A stretch of 48,240 bases of DNA from Sulfurimonas crateris. GTDB lineage: Bacteria > Campylobacterota > Campylobacteria > Campylobacterales > Sulfurimonadaceae. The position numbers were made by a program, and so were the translations under genes. The notes beneath the pieces were generated by a model. It was not told the origin of the DNA, did no database searches, and worked only from the letters and a program-made list of their open reading frames with translations. The DNA lies in contig CAMBTK010000008.1 of NCBI GenBank assembly GCA_945870785.1, forward strand, positions 1-48,240, read 5' to 3'. Below, piece by piece: positions 7,970 through 17,576 of the stretch. Each line of letters begins with the position of its first letter. The first letter of the stretch is position 1.

Positions 7970-8608
7970 TTATTTTTTCCTATTTTGCAGATAAAGCGCT
8001 GCTTCTAGCGCATCATTTAATATAACATTTGTAAACTTTTTTAATGTCTCTAAATTATCATATCCACTCAATACTGCTATGGAATTTACATTGGCGTTTT
8101 TTGCAGCAATAAGGTCTAATTTTGTATCTCCAATCATCCATATTTCTCTATCTTTTGTATCCATTTTCTCCAAAGCTTTTAGGATAGGTTCAGCGTTAGG
8201 TTTTGGGTTTTGAACATCCTCTCTACCTATTAAAACTTCAAAGTACTGCATCAAATCAAAATGCTCCATCAATAGCTTGGAGTATTGTGCAGTTTTTGTC
8301 GTCACAATACCAAGCGTAGCGAACTCTTTAGCCAATAAAACGGCCTCTTGTGCATTCTTTAAAAGCTCTGTTTTTTGTGTTGAAATATCTCTGTAATGCT
8401 CTTTATAAGTTGCAACCAAATCCCAAATTTCTTTTGAATCTACCCCTAAATTTTCATACATAATATCAAGCGGATAACCTATGAGAGCTTTTATCTCTTC
8501 ATCTTTTTTACTCTCATACCCATGCCTATCAAACGAGTGATGAAATGACTCTAAAATAGCTTCCGTTGAGTCAATTAAAGTACCATCCAAATCAAATAAA
8601 ATTATCAC
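7970..8608 (-). CDS. HAD-family phosphatase, phosphoglycolate phosphatase-like
   Basis: This is a 212-aa haloacid dehalogenase hydrolase of the subclass I (Gph/PGP) type. Motif 1 is FDLDGTLIDS at the N-terminus, with Asp6 the likely nucleophile and Asp8 the acid/base. The TTKTAQYSK segment supplies motif 2 (Thr) and the following Lys. GREDVQNPKPNAEPIL carries motif 3, and MIGDTKLDLIAAK motif 4. The cap domain lies between motifs 1 and 2. Substrate is not certain: phosphoglycolate or pyrophosphate are possibilities in such proteins. The start is GTG at 8606-8608, one base after the TAA of the upstream binding-protein gene, suggesting translational coupling. Confidence 0.88.
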   Translation of the reverse strand: MIILFDLDGTLIDSTEAILESFHHSFDRHGYESKKDEEIKALIGYPLDIMYENLGVDSKEIWDLVATYKEHYRDISTQKTELLKNAQEAVLLAKEFATLGIVTTKTAQYSKLLMEHFDLMQYFEVLIGREDVQNPKPNAEPILKALEKMDTKDREIWMIGDTKLDLIAAKNANVNSIAVLSGYDNLETLKKFTNVILNDALEAALYLQNRKK

Positions 8609-8609
8609 A

Positions 8610-10106
8610 TTATTTCTCCCACTCTATATAATTATGCCAAATTCCACTTGGGCTTGATTTTACGTTTTTTATCTTTTTACTTACTGTTGTTATTGAGTTT
8701 GGAATGAATAAAAATAGATATGGATTCTCATCAGTTATTGTCTTAAACATCTTTTTCCAGACTAAAGACAACTCCTTAGAATCTATCATACTTTGAGAAT
8801 CTTCTATCATTTTGTTCATCTCAGCATTGTGGTATCCAACAAGATTAAATCCACCTTGCTTATCGCTATCACTATGCCAAAACATATATGGGTCAGGAGT
8901 AGGAGAGAGTCCCCATCCAAGGAGTACACTATCAAATTTATTTGGAAATACAACCATGTTTAAAAATGCTTGCCACTCCATCACTCTAAGAGTTACAACT
9001 ACTCCAGCCTCTTTTAGCTGATGCTGAAGTATTTGCGCGGCATAAGGTCTTGTATCACTTGAATTCGAGGTAGCAATCTCAAATGTAAATGGATTTGACT
9101 CATTGTATCCTGCCTCACGAAGAAGCTCTTTTGCTTTTTGAATATTTTGCTTAGGTGCTTTTACGTCTTCATTAAAAGCATTTGTTGCTGGAAGAAAAGG
9201 ACCAGTACAAACTTTGGCATGGTCAAAAAAAAGTATCTTTACCAACTCTTCTCTGTTAATTGCCAAAGAGAGCGCCTCTCTTACTTTTGGATTTTTAAAT
9301 TTCTCAATTCTTAAATTAAATCCCAGATAGGTATATGATTGAGATATATTTTCATAAATATCAAACTTATCAAAAAAGCTCTTATCTAACTGCCTCTCAT
9401 ACTGCATAGGTTCGATGCTTCCGATGTCAAGAGAACCTGATTTGAGCATCAAAAAACGAGTCATTGGATCGGCTATGATATGGAACGAGATTTCATCTAT
9501 CTTTGGGCGTCCCTCAAAATACTCATCAAATGCGCTTAAAACTATATTTTTAGAGTACTCTAACTGATGCAACTTGTATGCGCCTGTTCCTATTGGGTTT
9601 GTGTTAAAACTTGAGCTCATTAAATTTTGCTCATTTTGCAATAGATGTTGTGGCAAAACACCCATCATCCATGTCTCTAATGCCTTAAAATAGGCCTCTT
9701 TATATCTTACTCTTAGAGTTAATTCATCAACAACTTCAACACTCTCTACAAATCTAAAGTTAGAGCTGTATGGAGAACTTATCTTTGGTGAAATTAGCGT
9801 GTTGTATGTAAAGAGCACATCATTTGCACTAAACTTTTCTCCGTCATGCCACTTTACATTAGAGCGAAGTTTAAATAAAAGAGTTTTTTCATTTTCAAAG
9901 TAAAAACTCTCCGCCAAATCCCCCACTATTGTTGATAAATCTTTATCGTACTTTACAAGTCCGTTAAATATAAAACCGCTAATCTCTGATGAACTAGAAT
10001 CTGTTGCTAAGATAGGATTTAATCTCGATGGATTGGTAGATGTGGCTAAGTGAAGTGTTGATGCAAAAAGATGAAGCGATAAAATCAGAGGTAGTAAATA
10101 GCGCAA
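8610..10106 (-). CDS. ABC-type peptide (family 5) periplasmic binding protein
   Basis: This is a 498-aa solute-binding protein of the DppA/OppA family (SBP_bac_5). A signal peptide, MRYLLPLILSLHLFAS, is followed by the mature domain. Family signatures include NGLVKYD, KWHDGEKFSANDVLFTY near residue 85, NPIGTGAYKL, and NPKVREALSLAINREEL. No permease or ATPase genes adjoin, so it is an orphan binding protein in this window, although such genes may lie elsewhere. The start is a TTG at 10104-10106, chosen because the signal peptide follows directly. A strong -10 (TATAAT) ends only 19 bases upstream, implying a 5' leader of about a dozen bases. The HAD phosphatase follows with one base between. 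Confidence 0.87.
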   Translation of the reverse strand: MRYLLPLILSLHLFASTLHLATSTNPSRLNPILATDSSSSEISGFIFNGLVKYDKDLSTIVGDLAESFYFENEKTLLFKLRSNVKWHDGEKFSANDVLFTYNTLISPKISSPYSSNFRFVESVEVVDELTLRVRYKEAYFKALETWMMGVLPQHLLQNEQNLMSSSFNTNPIGTGAYKLHQLEYSKNIVLSAFDEYFEGRPKIDEISFHIIADPMTRFLMLKSGSLDIGSIEPMQYERQLDKSFFDKFDIYENISQSYTYLGFNLRIEKFKNPKVREALSLAINREELVKILFFDHAKVCTGPFLPATNAFNEDVKAPKQNIQKAKELLREAGYNESNPFTFEIATSNSSDTRPYAAQILQHQLKEAGVVVTLRVMEWQAFLNMVVFPNKFDSVLLGWGLSPTPDPYMFWHSDSDKQGGFNLVGYHNAEMNKMIEDSQSMIDSKELSLVWKKMFKTITDENPYLFLFIPNSITTVSKKIKNVKSSPSGIWHNYIEWEK

Positions 10107-10125
10107 AATTACTCTTTTTTGAGTG

Positions 10126-10134
10126 ATTATACCA
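10126..10134 (-). promoter_or_regulatory. Extended -10 promoter of the binding-protein gene
   Basis: On the minus strand TTGGTATAAT contains a perfect TATAAT (10126-10131) preceded by TGG. Transcription should begin near 10119, about 13 bases before the TTG start of the binding-protein gene. No obvious -35 was found in the AT-rich sequence upstream. Confidence 0.5.
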
Positions 10135-10178
10135 AAGTAAAATAGAGGGGAATGTTAATAAAAAGTTAGGAAAGGATA

Positions 10179-10202
10179 TTTCCAGTGCGCAATGCACTGA
10201 AA
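10179..10202 (-). terminator. Weak hairpin terminator after rpsI
   Basis: CAGTGC (10183-10188) and GCACTG (10194-10199) pair around a 5-base loop and the stem can be extended by T/A and G/T pairs. It lies 20-40 bases beyond the rpsI stop. The minus-strand tail after the hairpin is not T-rich, so it may terminate poorly or serve as an mRNA 3'-end stabiliser. Confidence 0.4.
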
Positions 10203-10219
10203 AATTGTTCTTGAAGCGA

Positions 10220-10609
10220 TTAACGCTTAGAGAACTGACGAGAACGACGAGCTTTGCGCTTGCCTGGCTTCTTACGTTCAACAACACGTGAATCACGAGT
10301 CATCATACCTTCAGGTTTTAGTATAGCTTTTAACTCTGGATTAAAACGTACTAATGCACGAGAAATTCCATGACGAAGAGCATCAGCTTGACCACCGAAA
10401 CCACCGCCTAAAACTGTAGCTACAATGTTTACTGATGTATCTTGTTTTGTTAGAGCAAGAGGTTGCTTAACACGAAGTTTTTTAGCCTCTAATCCGCCTA
10501 ACCATGCGTCTAATGAAAGACCATTGATTGTCATAGTTCCAGCACCTGGAGTTAACCATACTTTTGCGATTGACGCCTTACGACGACCTGTTGCATATAT
10601 TTTTTTCAT
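10220..10609 (-). CDS. rpsI: 30S ribosomal protein S9
   Basis: S9 contacts the P-site tRNA through its conserved C-terminal tail. The 129-aa sequence opens [19 protein letters not shown], contains [19 protein letters not shown], and ends [16 protein letters not shown] with the invariant terminal arginine. The ATG has AAGGA 7 bases upstream. It follows rplM by 10 bases, the usual L13-S9 pair. Confidence 0.98.
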   Translation of the reverse strand: MKKIYATGRRKASIAKVWLTPGAGTMTINGLSLDAWLGGLEAKKLRVKQPLALTKQDTSVNIVATVLGGGFGGQADALRHGISRALVRFNPELKAILKPEGMMTRDSRVVERKKPGKRKARRSRQFSKR

Positions 10610-10619
10610 ATAGTTATCC

Positions 10620-11042
10620 TTACTTTGCTAATTGTGCAGAGTGAGGATGTTCAGCACTTGCATAAATTTTTAATTTTTTAATCATTTTAGCACCAAGCTT
10701 AGTTTTAGGAAGCATACCGCGAGTAGCTAATTTGTAAAGCTTCTCTGGATTTTTCTCTAAAAGTTCAGTCATTTTAGTACTTTTAACACTACCGAAGTAG
10801 CCAGAGTATGAAAAATACTCTTTGTTAGCAATTTTACCAAGACCGTTGAATTTTGCTTTTGAAGCATTAACTACTACAACATAGTCTCCACAGTCGATAT
10901 TTGGAGTAAAACATGGCTTATTTTTACCGCGAAGTATAGTTGCTACTTCAGTAATAATACGACCAAAAGTTTTACCTTCAGCATCAATCAAAACCCATTT
11001 TTGATCGATTTGTTCAGGAGTTGCAATTTTCGTAAATTTCAT
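10620..11042 (-). CDS. rplM: 50S ribosomal protein L13
   Basis: L13 is an early-assembling 23S-binding protein. Visible family motifs are [40 protein letters not shown] and [21 protein letters not shown] start it at the ATG at 11040-11042 (MKFTKI, 140 aa) because AAAGG lies 7 bases upstream. The frame extends five codons to a TTG at 11057, but that would place the Shine-Dalgarno inside the coding region. It is the first gene of the rplM-rpsI pair. Confidence 0.97.
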   Translation of the reverse strand: MKFTKIATPEQIDQKWVLIDAEGKTFGRIITEVATILRGKNKPCFTPNIDCGDYVVVVNASKAKFNGLGKIANKEYFSYSGYFGSVKSTKMTELLEKNPEKLYKLATRGMLPKTKLGAKMIKKLKIYASAEHPHSAQLAK

Positions 11043-11105
11043 TCTTGAACCTTTCAAGTAATTTTCTTAACATCAACATCTTTAGATGCCTGTTTAATTG
11101 GCGAA

Positions 11106-11111
11106 AGTATA
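11106..11111 (-). promoter_or_regulatory. Probable -10 box for rplM-rpsI
   Basis: TATACT on the minus strand lies about 63 bases upstream of the rplM ATG, in an AT-rich region. No good -35 is at the usual distance, which is common in Campylobacterota, where T-rich periodic sequence replaces it. Confidence 0.4.
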
Positions 11112-11169
11112 TCTTCTTTTGCTTACAAATAACTTAATTTATGGTTTTTTTAAGGTTTAGAGAGAGGGT

Positions 11170-11688
11170 TTATCGCCGTTGTTGAAAATCTTCATATTTT
11201 GGAACAATACGTTTGGCGTATAAAAAACGCTGTTTATAATATTGCTTATCTATCTTATCGTATTGAACTTTTTTACCTTTATATGAAGCATGAATTATTT
11301 TCCCATCTCCTGCATATATAGCTACATGTGATGGCGCTTTTTTATATGTACGATAGAAGAGTAAATCACCTACTTTTAAATCTTTAATATCTATTTTTTT
11401 GCCATATCTTGATTGCTCCGAGGCAGATCTTGGAAGAGTGATACCAAATTCTCCAAACACTTGCTGTGTAAAACCTGAGCAATCAGTCTTTTTATCGCCC
11501 TTGTTTCCAAACTTGTATTGGGTACCTAAAAACTCTTGTGCTTTTGACAATACTCTACTTGTCAATGGCTCTTGAATAATCATAGTTTCACTTATAGATG
11601 GAAACTCATAATCGTCATCACGCTGTATATCAGCAAAAACGGTTGTGTAAAGAAGAATGATAGCAACAGCAAAAAAACTTTTTATCAC
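11170..11688 (-). CDS. Secreted NlpC/P60 peptidoglycan endopeptidase
   Basis: A 172-aa periplasmic cysteine peptidase expected to cut peptide stems of peptidoglycan. A signal peptide occupies about residues 1-19, ending VFAD. The NlpC/P60 domain follows: TDCSGFTQ with Cys70, SHVAIYAG (His) and IIHASYKG (second His), the catalytic Cys-His-polar arrangement. LPRSASEQSRYG and DLKVGDLLFYR are also typical. The start is GTG at 11686-11688 with AAGGAGA upstream, giving a proper signal peptide. It lies 74 bases after addA and could be read through from it. Confidence 0.92.
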   Translation of the reverse strand: MIKSFFAVAIILLYTTVFADIQRDDDYEFPSISETMIIQEPLTSRVLSKAQEFLGTQYKFGNKGDKKTDCSGFTQQVFGEFGITLPRSASEQSRYGKKIDIKDLKVGDLLFYRTYKKAPSHVAIYAGDGKIIHASYKGKKVQYDKIDKQYYKQRFLYAKRIVPKYEDFQQRR

Positions 11689-11762
11689 TTATTCTCCTTC
11701 TACAAATTTGTGGGATTTTACTACTTGTTTTATAAAATTTAGGTTCAAGGTTTTAGTTAACT

Positions 11763-14474
11763 TTATACCTTGAAGACCTTAATCTCCTGCTCCAGTAGAT
11801 AAACTATATAGCCTTGAGCACTCTTTTTTGTAATCTCCTCAACTGCTCTTACATAAGAGCGTACCTGTTTAACGTGCTCATTCATATACAGATTTGAGCT
11901 CTTATAATCAACTATCTTATACCCTTCTTCACTCTCGACTAATAGGTCTATATATCTTAGAGAGTTTTTATAGCGAAGTGCTTTTTCTCTGTGACATACG
12001 CCATCAACTACAGAGATAAACTCATCACACTCAAGCAACATCTCTACTCTTTTTTGTATATCTTCTACCTCACTATCTTGTAGCAGTGCGCCATATTTGT
12101 TTATCATGCTATCTTTTGCGTGAGCTATATTTTTAGCTTTAAACTCTCCTAACATCTCAAGCATATAGTGCATCGCTATACCAAAGTTTATAGATACAAA
12201 ATCCTCTTCTTGTTCTTTTTCAAGCTCCAAAATATCACTTTGTGTTCCATAAAACAACTCTTGATACTCCAAGGCTTTAAACTCTGTTTTATTCTTTTTA
12301 TCTTTATACACACACTTTAAAATTCCATTTTTTTCTACTCTTAAATCTAAAATATCAAATATGGAATCTTTTGATTTTAAAACAACAACAAGACTCTCTC
12401 TTGCTCTTGTAAAGGCTACATAATGGGCATTTAAGCTATCTTCTACTTGTAGAGCCCTCTCTTTTAAAAGAGCTGTGGCGTAAGCCTCATCAACACTGTC
12501 TCTGCCTTTTATCCGCAGATAAACATTCTCCAATGTAAGTCCATCATACTCATAAATGATAGCGTCACGTGATGGCGGAGTTTTTGTAAGCCTATCCATC
12601 ACTATTACATGTTCATACTCTAACCCTTTTGATTTGTGTACAGTTAGTACTCGTACACCTCTAAGCTCCGAAGCAGCAGCACTTACATCCATCCTCTCAT
12701 ACTCAAAAAGTAGTGCTTCTACATCACTGTATCTTGATATAGCATCTAAAAATCTAAGCAAATTAAAGCTGTCGCTAAATAAGTTAAACTCTTTTATCGC
12801 TCCTTTAACTATATCCAAAAGAGCTACTCTATTAAAGTCAATTCTAGCAATGGGGCGGAATTTTTGCGAAATAAGAGCAAAGAAATTATGAGCATAGATA
12901 GCTTCACCAAAGTAGTGATACTTTAGATACTCTAAAAGGGCTTTGACACTATTTTGATTTATAAGTTTTGTAGTTGTCTCTGTTACGACTTCGATATTTT
13001 CTGCTTCTAGAACTTCTTTAACAGAACTGCCATCTCTATTTGTAGCACAAAGAATCGCTATCTCATCTATATCTGCTCCAAGCGCTAAAAGAGCCTTGAC
13101 TTGCGCAACAACCTCTTCTAAAACCTCATCATTTTGTACAACCTCAACATAGCCCTCGTTTGCCTCTTCTCTAAAGAGTTGTGGAGTGTAGTTTTTTATC
13201 TTATCCATAAAAACACTATTTACAAACGAGACTATCTCCCTTTGCGAGCGATAGTTTGTAAGTAGTTTTTCTACATGTGTAGAGTTCTCTTCTGCAACGC
13301 TTTGGAAAAGCGCGCTCACACCGCCACGAAATCTATATATAGACTGTTTAACATCTCCTACAAAAAAGAAGCTTCCATTTTCAAAAATCCCCTCTCCCGA
13401 TGTTATCTCATCAATAAGCGGTTTTAATATCTCATACTGCAATATGCTTGTATCTTGAAACTCATCCAAGAGAATATGCTCTATCTGCGCATCAAGCCTA
13501 AAGTATAAAAACTCACTATCATCGCCTAGAAGTTTTAAAATCTCATATACAAGATAGGTAACATCACTAAAACTAAGCTCACTATCATCCATATACAGCG
13601 CTTTTTTACTCTTTATATAAGTATCGACAAGCCCTTTTAGTGAATAAAAAAAGTTCTGCTCACGCGCTCTATTTTGGTTTTTTATGGCATCTTTTATCTT
13701 AAAGAGCAGCTCATCCATAAGAGGCGTGTAACACTTTGCAAAAGTTCTATAATCTAAGCTTTCTCTCTCTAGCCAAGCCTTTGTGCTAAGCTCTTCAAAG
13801 TCTTTTACTTCAACAGATTTTATCGCCGTACTTGAAGCCTTAGGCGAAGATATAACAATCTTTTTAAGCTCTGACATGTAAGAGAGAGCTTCTTCTTCAA
13901 AAGGCTCTACGCTCTGCTTTTTAAACTCTATATGTTTAAGTTCTGCAAACTTGATATAAAACTCATCCAAGAGCTCAAAGATATCACTAAGTCGTTTGTT
14001 AGAAGAGATTGAAAGGGATATAAGTATCTCTTTTTGATTTGCTACACTTACCTCTTTTAAAAAACGTGAGAGAAGTTTTAGCTCATGCTGGGAAGAGAAT
14101 GTTGAGAAATCTGGCATCAGTGAAGCATAAAGAGAGAATTTTCTAAGTATTTTTGTAAAAAAACTATCTATCGTCATTATCTTTGTATGTGAGTTTAAAA
14201 ACTCATCTAAAACCCTTTGACGATTCTCTAAAAGATACTCACGAGAAAGCTCTGTAACCCTTATAATCTCCTCTAGCTCTCCTCTATGCCCTAGCTCTTC
14301 AAGTGTTGCGATTATCCGCTCTTGCATCTCACTTGCGGCTTTGTTTGTAAACGTAAGCGCTAGTACTCTTGAAGATTTTGCTCCTAAAAACAGCAAACTA
14401 AGATAGCGAACAACAAGCATAAAAGTTTTTCCGCTTCCAGCACTCGCTTCGTAAGCTAGGTTATTTATAAGCAT
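11763..14474 (-). CDS. addA: AddA-type helicase-nuclease (UvrD-like, RecB-like)
   Basis: AddA is the helicase-nuclease subunit of AddAB, which processes double-strand ends for RecA-dependent repair. The 903-aa protein begins with Walker A (ASAGSGKT, Lys16). It has motif Ia LTFTNKAASEM, Walker B LLDEFQDTS, motif III VKQSIYRFRGG, motif IV NYRSQ, and motif V/VI VLTVHKSKGLE and YVAFTRARE. The C-terminal nuclease carries YIDLLVE then KIVDYKSSN, the D-...-D-x-K core. It is somewhat shorter than Bacillus AddA, as usual in Epsilonproteobacteria. ATG 14474 follows the stop of the VF530 gene with one base between, so translation is probably coupled. No strong Shine-Dalgarno is seen. Confidence 0.93.
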   Translation of the reverse strand: MLINNLAYEASAGSGKTFMLVVRYLSLLFLGAKSSRVLALTFTNKAASEMQERIIATLEELGHRGELEEIIRVTELSREYLLENRQRVLDEFLNSHTKIMTIDSFFTKILRKFSLYASLMPDFSTFSSQHELKLLSRFLKEVSVANQKEILISLSISSNKRLSDIFELLDEFYIKFAELKHIEFKKQSVEPFEEEALSYMSELKKIVISSPKASSTAIKSVEVKDFEELSTKAWLERESLDYRTFAKCYTPLMDELLFKIKDAIKNQNRAREQNFFYSLKGLVDTYIKSKKALYMDDSELSFSDVTYLVYEILKLLGDDSEFLYFRLDAQIEHILLDEFQDTSILQYEILKPLIDEITSGEGIFENGSFFFVGDVKQSIYRFRGGVSALFQSVAEENSTHVEKLLTNYRSQREIVSFVNSVFMDKIKNYTPQLFREEANEGYVEVVQNDEVLEEVVAQVKALLALGADIDEIAILCATNRDGSSVKEVLEAENIEVVTETTTKLINQNSVKALLEYLKYHYFGEAIYAHNFFALISQKFRPIARIDFNRVALLDIVKGAIKEFNLFSDSFNLLRFLDAISRYSDVEALLFEYERMDVSAAASELRGVRVLTVHKSKGLEYEHVIVMDRLTKTPPSRDAIIYEYDGLTLENVYLRIKGRDSVDEAYATALLKERALQVEDSLNAHYVAFTRARESLVVVLKSKDSIFDILDLRVEKNGILKCVYKDKKNKTEFKALEYQELFYGTQSDILELEKEQEEDFVSINFGIAMHYMLEMLGEFKAKNIAHAKDSMINKYGALLQDSEVEDIQKRVEMLLECDEFISVVDGVCHREKALRYKNSLRYIDLLVESEEGYKIVDYKSSNLYMNEHVKQVRSYVRAVEEITKKSAQGYIVYLLEQEIKVFKV

Positions 14475-14475
14475 C

Positions 14476-14709
14476 TTAGCTCTGCTTACCCATACTTTTT
14501 ATGTAAAGCTCTTCAACTTTTGCCCTAGCCCACGGTGTTTTTCTCAAAAACTTCAAACATGAGCTAATTGTTGGATTTATCAAAAAACATCTAATATCCA
14601 CTTTTGCACCCAGCTCTTTAAACCCGTAACGCTCAACTAAAGTCTCCAAAATATGCTGTAGTGTAACACCATGCAATGGGTTGTTTTTGTTTTTTTCTTC
14701 TTCGCTCAT
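14476..14709 (-). CDS. VF530/DUF2132 small DNA-binding protein
   Basis: This 77-aa protein fits the VF530 (DUF2132) family: NPLHGVTLQHILETLVERYG, then a segment like INPTISSCLKFLRKTPWAR and a short basic end. The Vibrio VF530 structure is an all-helical fold with reported DNA-binding character; that is family knowledge. Its ATG directly follows the TAG of addB, and its TAA is one base before the addA ATG. It therefore sits in a tight addB-VF530-addA arrangement, which suggests a link to DNA-end processing, though none is demonstrated. Confidence 0.85.
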   Translation of the reverse strand: MSEEEKNKNNPLHGVTLQHILETLVERYGFKELGAKVDIRCFLINPTISSCLKFLRKTPWARAKVEELYIKSMGKQS

Positions 14710-17055
14710 CTATTCCCTTTGACAAATAATTTTATATTCACAAAACTGGCAGTTTTTTATATCTTCACACTTAGTAAAGTTCACATGTTCTATGTTTAGC
14801 AAATCTTTTACATGTGACTCCAAGATAGATAGCTTTTCATTTAGTAGTGGCTCTGCTACTATCTTTGACTCTTTTAAATCATAGTATCCGCACTCTCTTA
14901 CTTGACCTAATGTTGAGGCAAGAAGGTAATAAAACTCTAGCTGGAAGTCTGTGGCTTCTGTGAAGTTTTTTAGAGTGTGTGTCGGATAAGCGCCTGTTTT
15001 ATAGTCAAGTACATATAGTTCATTATCTTTTTTATCTATCCTATCTATCTGACCATTTAAAACCATGCCGCCAAACTCTACGCTAAGGCTTTTTTCACAC
15101 TCCAAAACTCTATATCCATCAGCAAATCTCTCAATCTCACACTCAACAAAGAGGCTCATTCTTCTCTCTTGCATCTCCATAAGATAACGCTCTAGCTCAC
15201 TTTTGCCACATACAGATTTCATCTCTTTATGCAAATCTCTCTTTAACTCATCAAGGCTTTCATAAAAATCTCTTTTTATATAGAGTTGCTTTAGTGCCTC
15301 ATGCACAGCCAAGCCTATCTCATGCTCTTTTGGCATATCTTTTGGAATCTCATGATTTTTTAGTTGCATGATATAGCGGTAGTAGTATTTTCTCTTACAT
15401 GTAAGGAATGTTTTTAGTTTTGTAGCTGAGAGTGTTTTACCTTTAAAGCTATACTCTGATGAAATTTCTTCCTCTTCTTGTTTGTACGCTTTTGTTCTCT
15501 CAAATAGCAACGAAGCGTACTCTTGCTCGTCATGTATATTTTTCTCTTTAATATTTAACTGTTTTAAAAATCTTGAAGCACTGCTCTCTTTGGACTTTAC
15601 AAATCCGATAGCCACCTCTTTTGCTCCGTTTATTACCATCTCGTAGTAGTGTTTTTGCAGGTTTTCTCTATCACTCATAGTTGGAAGATTTGCCATCTCT
15701 CTTACTTGAGTGTTTAAGAACATATCTTTATCGCTTTTTTTTGGAACGTTTGAGTCATCAAAATCTACAATGATAAGTGCGTCAAAATTTACAGAGCGAG
15801 TCTCTAGCACTCCCATAAGGGTTATCTTTCCCCCTCTTACATCATCTAGCGTTCTTTTTGATAATCTCTGCATAAATAAGTTTATGACTGATTTTACACT
15901 CATCTCTCTCATAAAAGGCAAAATATTTTTGAAACTATAAAGCTCCTCATCGAAGACTTTTATCTCTTTTTTGCTCTTAAAACTCTCTTTGTACTCTTTT
16001 AAAAACTCTAAAACATCAACCTCTTTGCTCTTGTCGCTATATATAGAGCGCAGTTTTATATAAAACTCATCACCCTCTCTTTTGAGTCTTGCATAGTTCT
16101 CTTTTGAGTCTTGTTCTATGTACTTGCACGTTGCATTTAGTTTTTTATATATCTGTGTCTTGCCAAAAGATTCTCCCATTGCGAGGTTAAAGTTTAACTT
16201 CTCATCAAACACGCCAAGTATTTGGGCAAACTTCTCATCTGGCAAGATAACGGCTATATTTGCAGCTTTGTAGCCTTTCTTTATAAAATCATATATCTTT
16301 TTTTTAACAAATGCCGCTTGAAGAATTGGTTCACTAAAAGATTGACAAATTACGTTTTTGTTTTGGAAAATTTTCTCTTTTTCTACTATCTCTTTTTCAT
16401 TTAAAGAGATTTTATATCTATACCCGACTTCTAGCTCAATACCCAGTTCAGCAAACTTTGCTCTCATCTTTGAGTTAAATCTGCTTGTGCTAAATACGAG
16501 TTCAACACTGCAAAATTCGCAACACTTATGCAGAAGTTCAAACTCAAAATTTGTTAGATGACCATCTACTTGTAACTCTATACTTTTATGGCTCTTTGCA
16601 TACTCTGCATTGAAACTATATAATTTTGGAAGAAATATTTTATCAAGATACTTACGCTCATAGCATAGCTTCTCATATCTTTTATAAAGTTCTTGAAGAA
16701 TAGCTATATGCTCTTCAAACTCCGCATAGACATCTGAGCGCTCTAGCTCTTTTATATCATATAACTCTGCGCTAAGCTCTTGAAAAAATTTAAATATATA
16801 TGATGAATTTTTAGTAAATGTAAAGAAGTTTCGTTCTATTTGGAGGTTTTTAAAATCACTAAAGTCACTTGCTTCTAAGAGCAGAAGCACTCTGCTATCT
16901 TCATCAAGCGTCTTAAAATCCTTAACTATACATAGTCTTGATATAAAATCACTCATAGTGATAAAGTGCGGTAAAAAGAGGTTTTCACCCTCCAATTTTA
17001 GTTGTTCATGTCGCAAGGCACGAGCTGAAGGAAGTACTATTGTTTTGTTATTCAT
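14710..17055 (-). CDS. addB: AddB-type nuclease subunit with Fe-S cluster motif
   Basis: AddB is the partner nuclease of AddA. The 781-aa protein has a degenerate helicase-like body and a C-terminal PD-(D/E)xK nuclease: EIGLAVHEALKQLY, LNGQIDRIDKK with the catalytic Asp, and YVLDYKTGAYP with D-x-K. Four cysteines of an iron-sulfur staple are visible: one in FLTCKRKYYYRY and three in the end segment NCQFCEYKIICQ. Residues 4-12 (KTIVLPSAR) correspond to the pseudo-Walker start. It follows the fixH-like gene by 14 bases, so it may be transcribed with the cbb3 oxidase genes. Confidence 0.92.
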   Translation of the reverse strand: MNNKTIVLPSARALRHEQLKLEGENLFLPHFITMSDFISRLCIVKDFKTLDEDSRVLLLLEASDFSDFKNLQIERNFFTFTKNSSYIFKFFQELSAELYDIKELERSDVYAEFEEHIAILQELYKRYEKLCYERKYLDKIFLPKLYSFNAEYAKSHKSIELQVDGHLTNFEFELLHKCCEFCSVELVFSTSRFNSKMRAKFAELGIELEVGYRYKISLNEKEIVEKEKIFQNKNVICQSFSEPILQAAFVKKKIYDFIKKGYKAANIAVILPDEKFAQILGVFDEKLNFNLAMGESFGKTQIYKKLNATCKYIEQDSKENYARLKREGDEFYIKLRSIYSDKSKEVDVLEFLKEYKESFKSKKEIKVFDEELYSFKNILPFMREMSVKSVINLFMQRLSKRTLDDVRGGKITLMGVLETRSVNFDALIIVDFDDSNVPKKSDKDMFLNTQVREMANLPTMSDRENLQKHYYEMVINGAKEVAIGFVKSKESSASRFLKQLNIKEKNIHDEQEYASLLFERTKAYKQEEEEISSEYSFKGKTLSATKLKTFLTCKRKYYYRYIMQLKNHEIPKDMPKEHEIGLAVHEALKQLYIKRDFYESLDELKRDLHKEMKSVCGKSELERYLMEMQERRMSLFVECEIERFADGYRVLECEKSLSVEFGGMVLNGQIDRIDKKDNELYVLDYKTGAYPTHTLKNFTEATDFQLEFYYLLASTLGQVRECGYYDLKESKIVAEPLLNEKLSILESHVKDLLNIEHVNFTKCEDIKNCQFCEYKIICQRE

Positions 17056-17069
17056 GGCTTAATTATAGC

Positions 17070-17576
17070 CTAATACTCTACTATATTCATTCCTCTTGTA
17101 TCTGTTTTTATGTTGTAGTATCTGCTTAACTCTCCAACGCTAACTTTAGCCATAATATCCCATCTTCCATCTTCTGGAAGTGTCATCGCTTCAAATGTAT
17201 ATAGCCCATTTTCTACTTGATAACTATTTAGCTCTTGATCATTTTTATGAGTTGATGGTCTTGTTAACATTACTTTTATTGTTGCATCATTGATAGGGTT
17301 TGATTCTTTATCACTAACTCTATAAGCTATAACGCTCTTATCTTTTGTAAAAGTATCAGTTACATATTTGATGTTGTACTTCTTATCAAAATCTATTTTA
17401 GCGCTCAGCAGTTCATTGGCTTTTGCATCAGCCTCATGATAACCCATCATATAAGTATCGCTATTTTGAACTGGAAGCGTACTTGTAACTACTATCGTTG
17501 CTACACATGCACCAAATATAAAAATAATTGACGCAGCGATTGAATATGGCCAAATTCTGCCGTTATTTAGATTCAT
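17070..17576 (-). CDS. FixH-like (CcoH) oxidase maturation protein
   Basis: A 168-aa protein with one N-terminal membrane helix, about residues 9-31 (IWPYSIAASIIFIFGACVAT), followed by a periplasmic domain. The pattern of an N-terminal WP, then PVQNSDTYMMGY and a later beta-rich region ending GRWDIMAKV fits FixH/CcoH, needed for assembly of cbb3-type oxidases. Position near the end of the cco cluster strongly supports this. It overlaps the upstream TPM-like gene by 14 bases. The family match is by pattern and context only. Confidence 0.8.
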   Translation of the reverse strand: MNLNNGRIWPYSIAASIIFIFGACVATIVVTSTLPVQNSDTYMMGYHEADAKANELLSAKIDFDKKYNIKYVTDTFTKDKSVIAYRVSDKESNPINDATIKVMLTRPSTHKNDQELNSYQVENGLYTFEAMTLPEDGRWDIMAKVSVGELSRYYNIKTDTRGMNIVEY

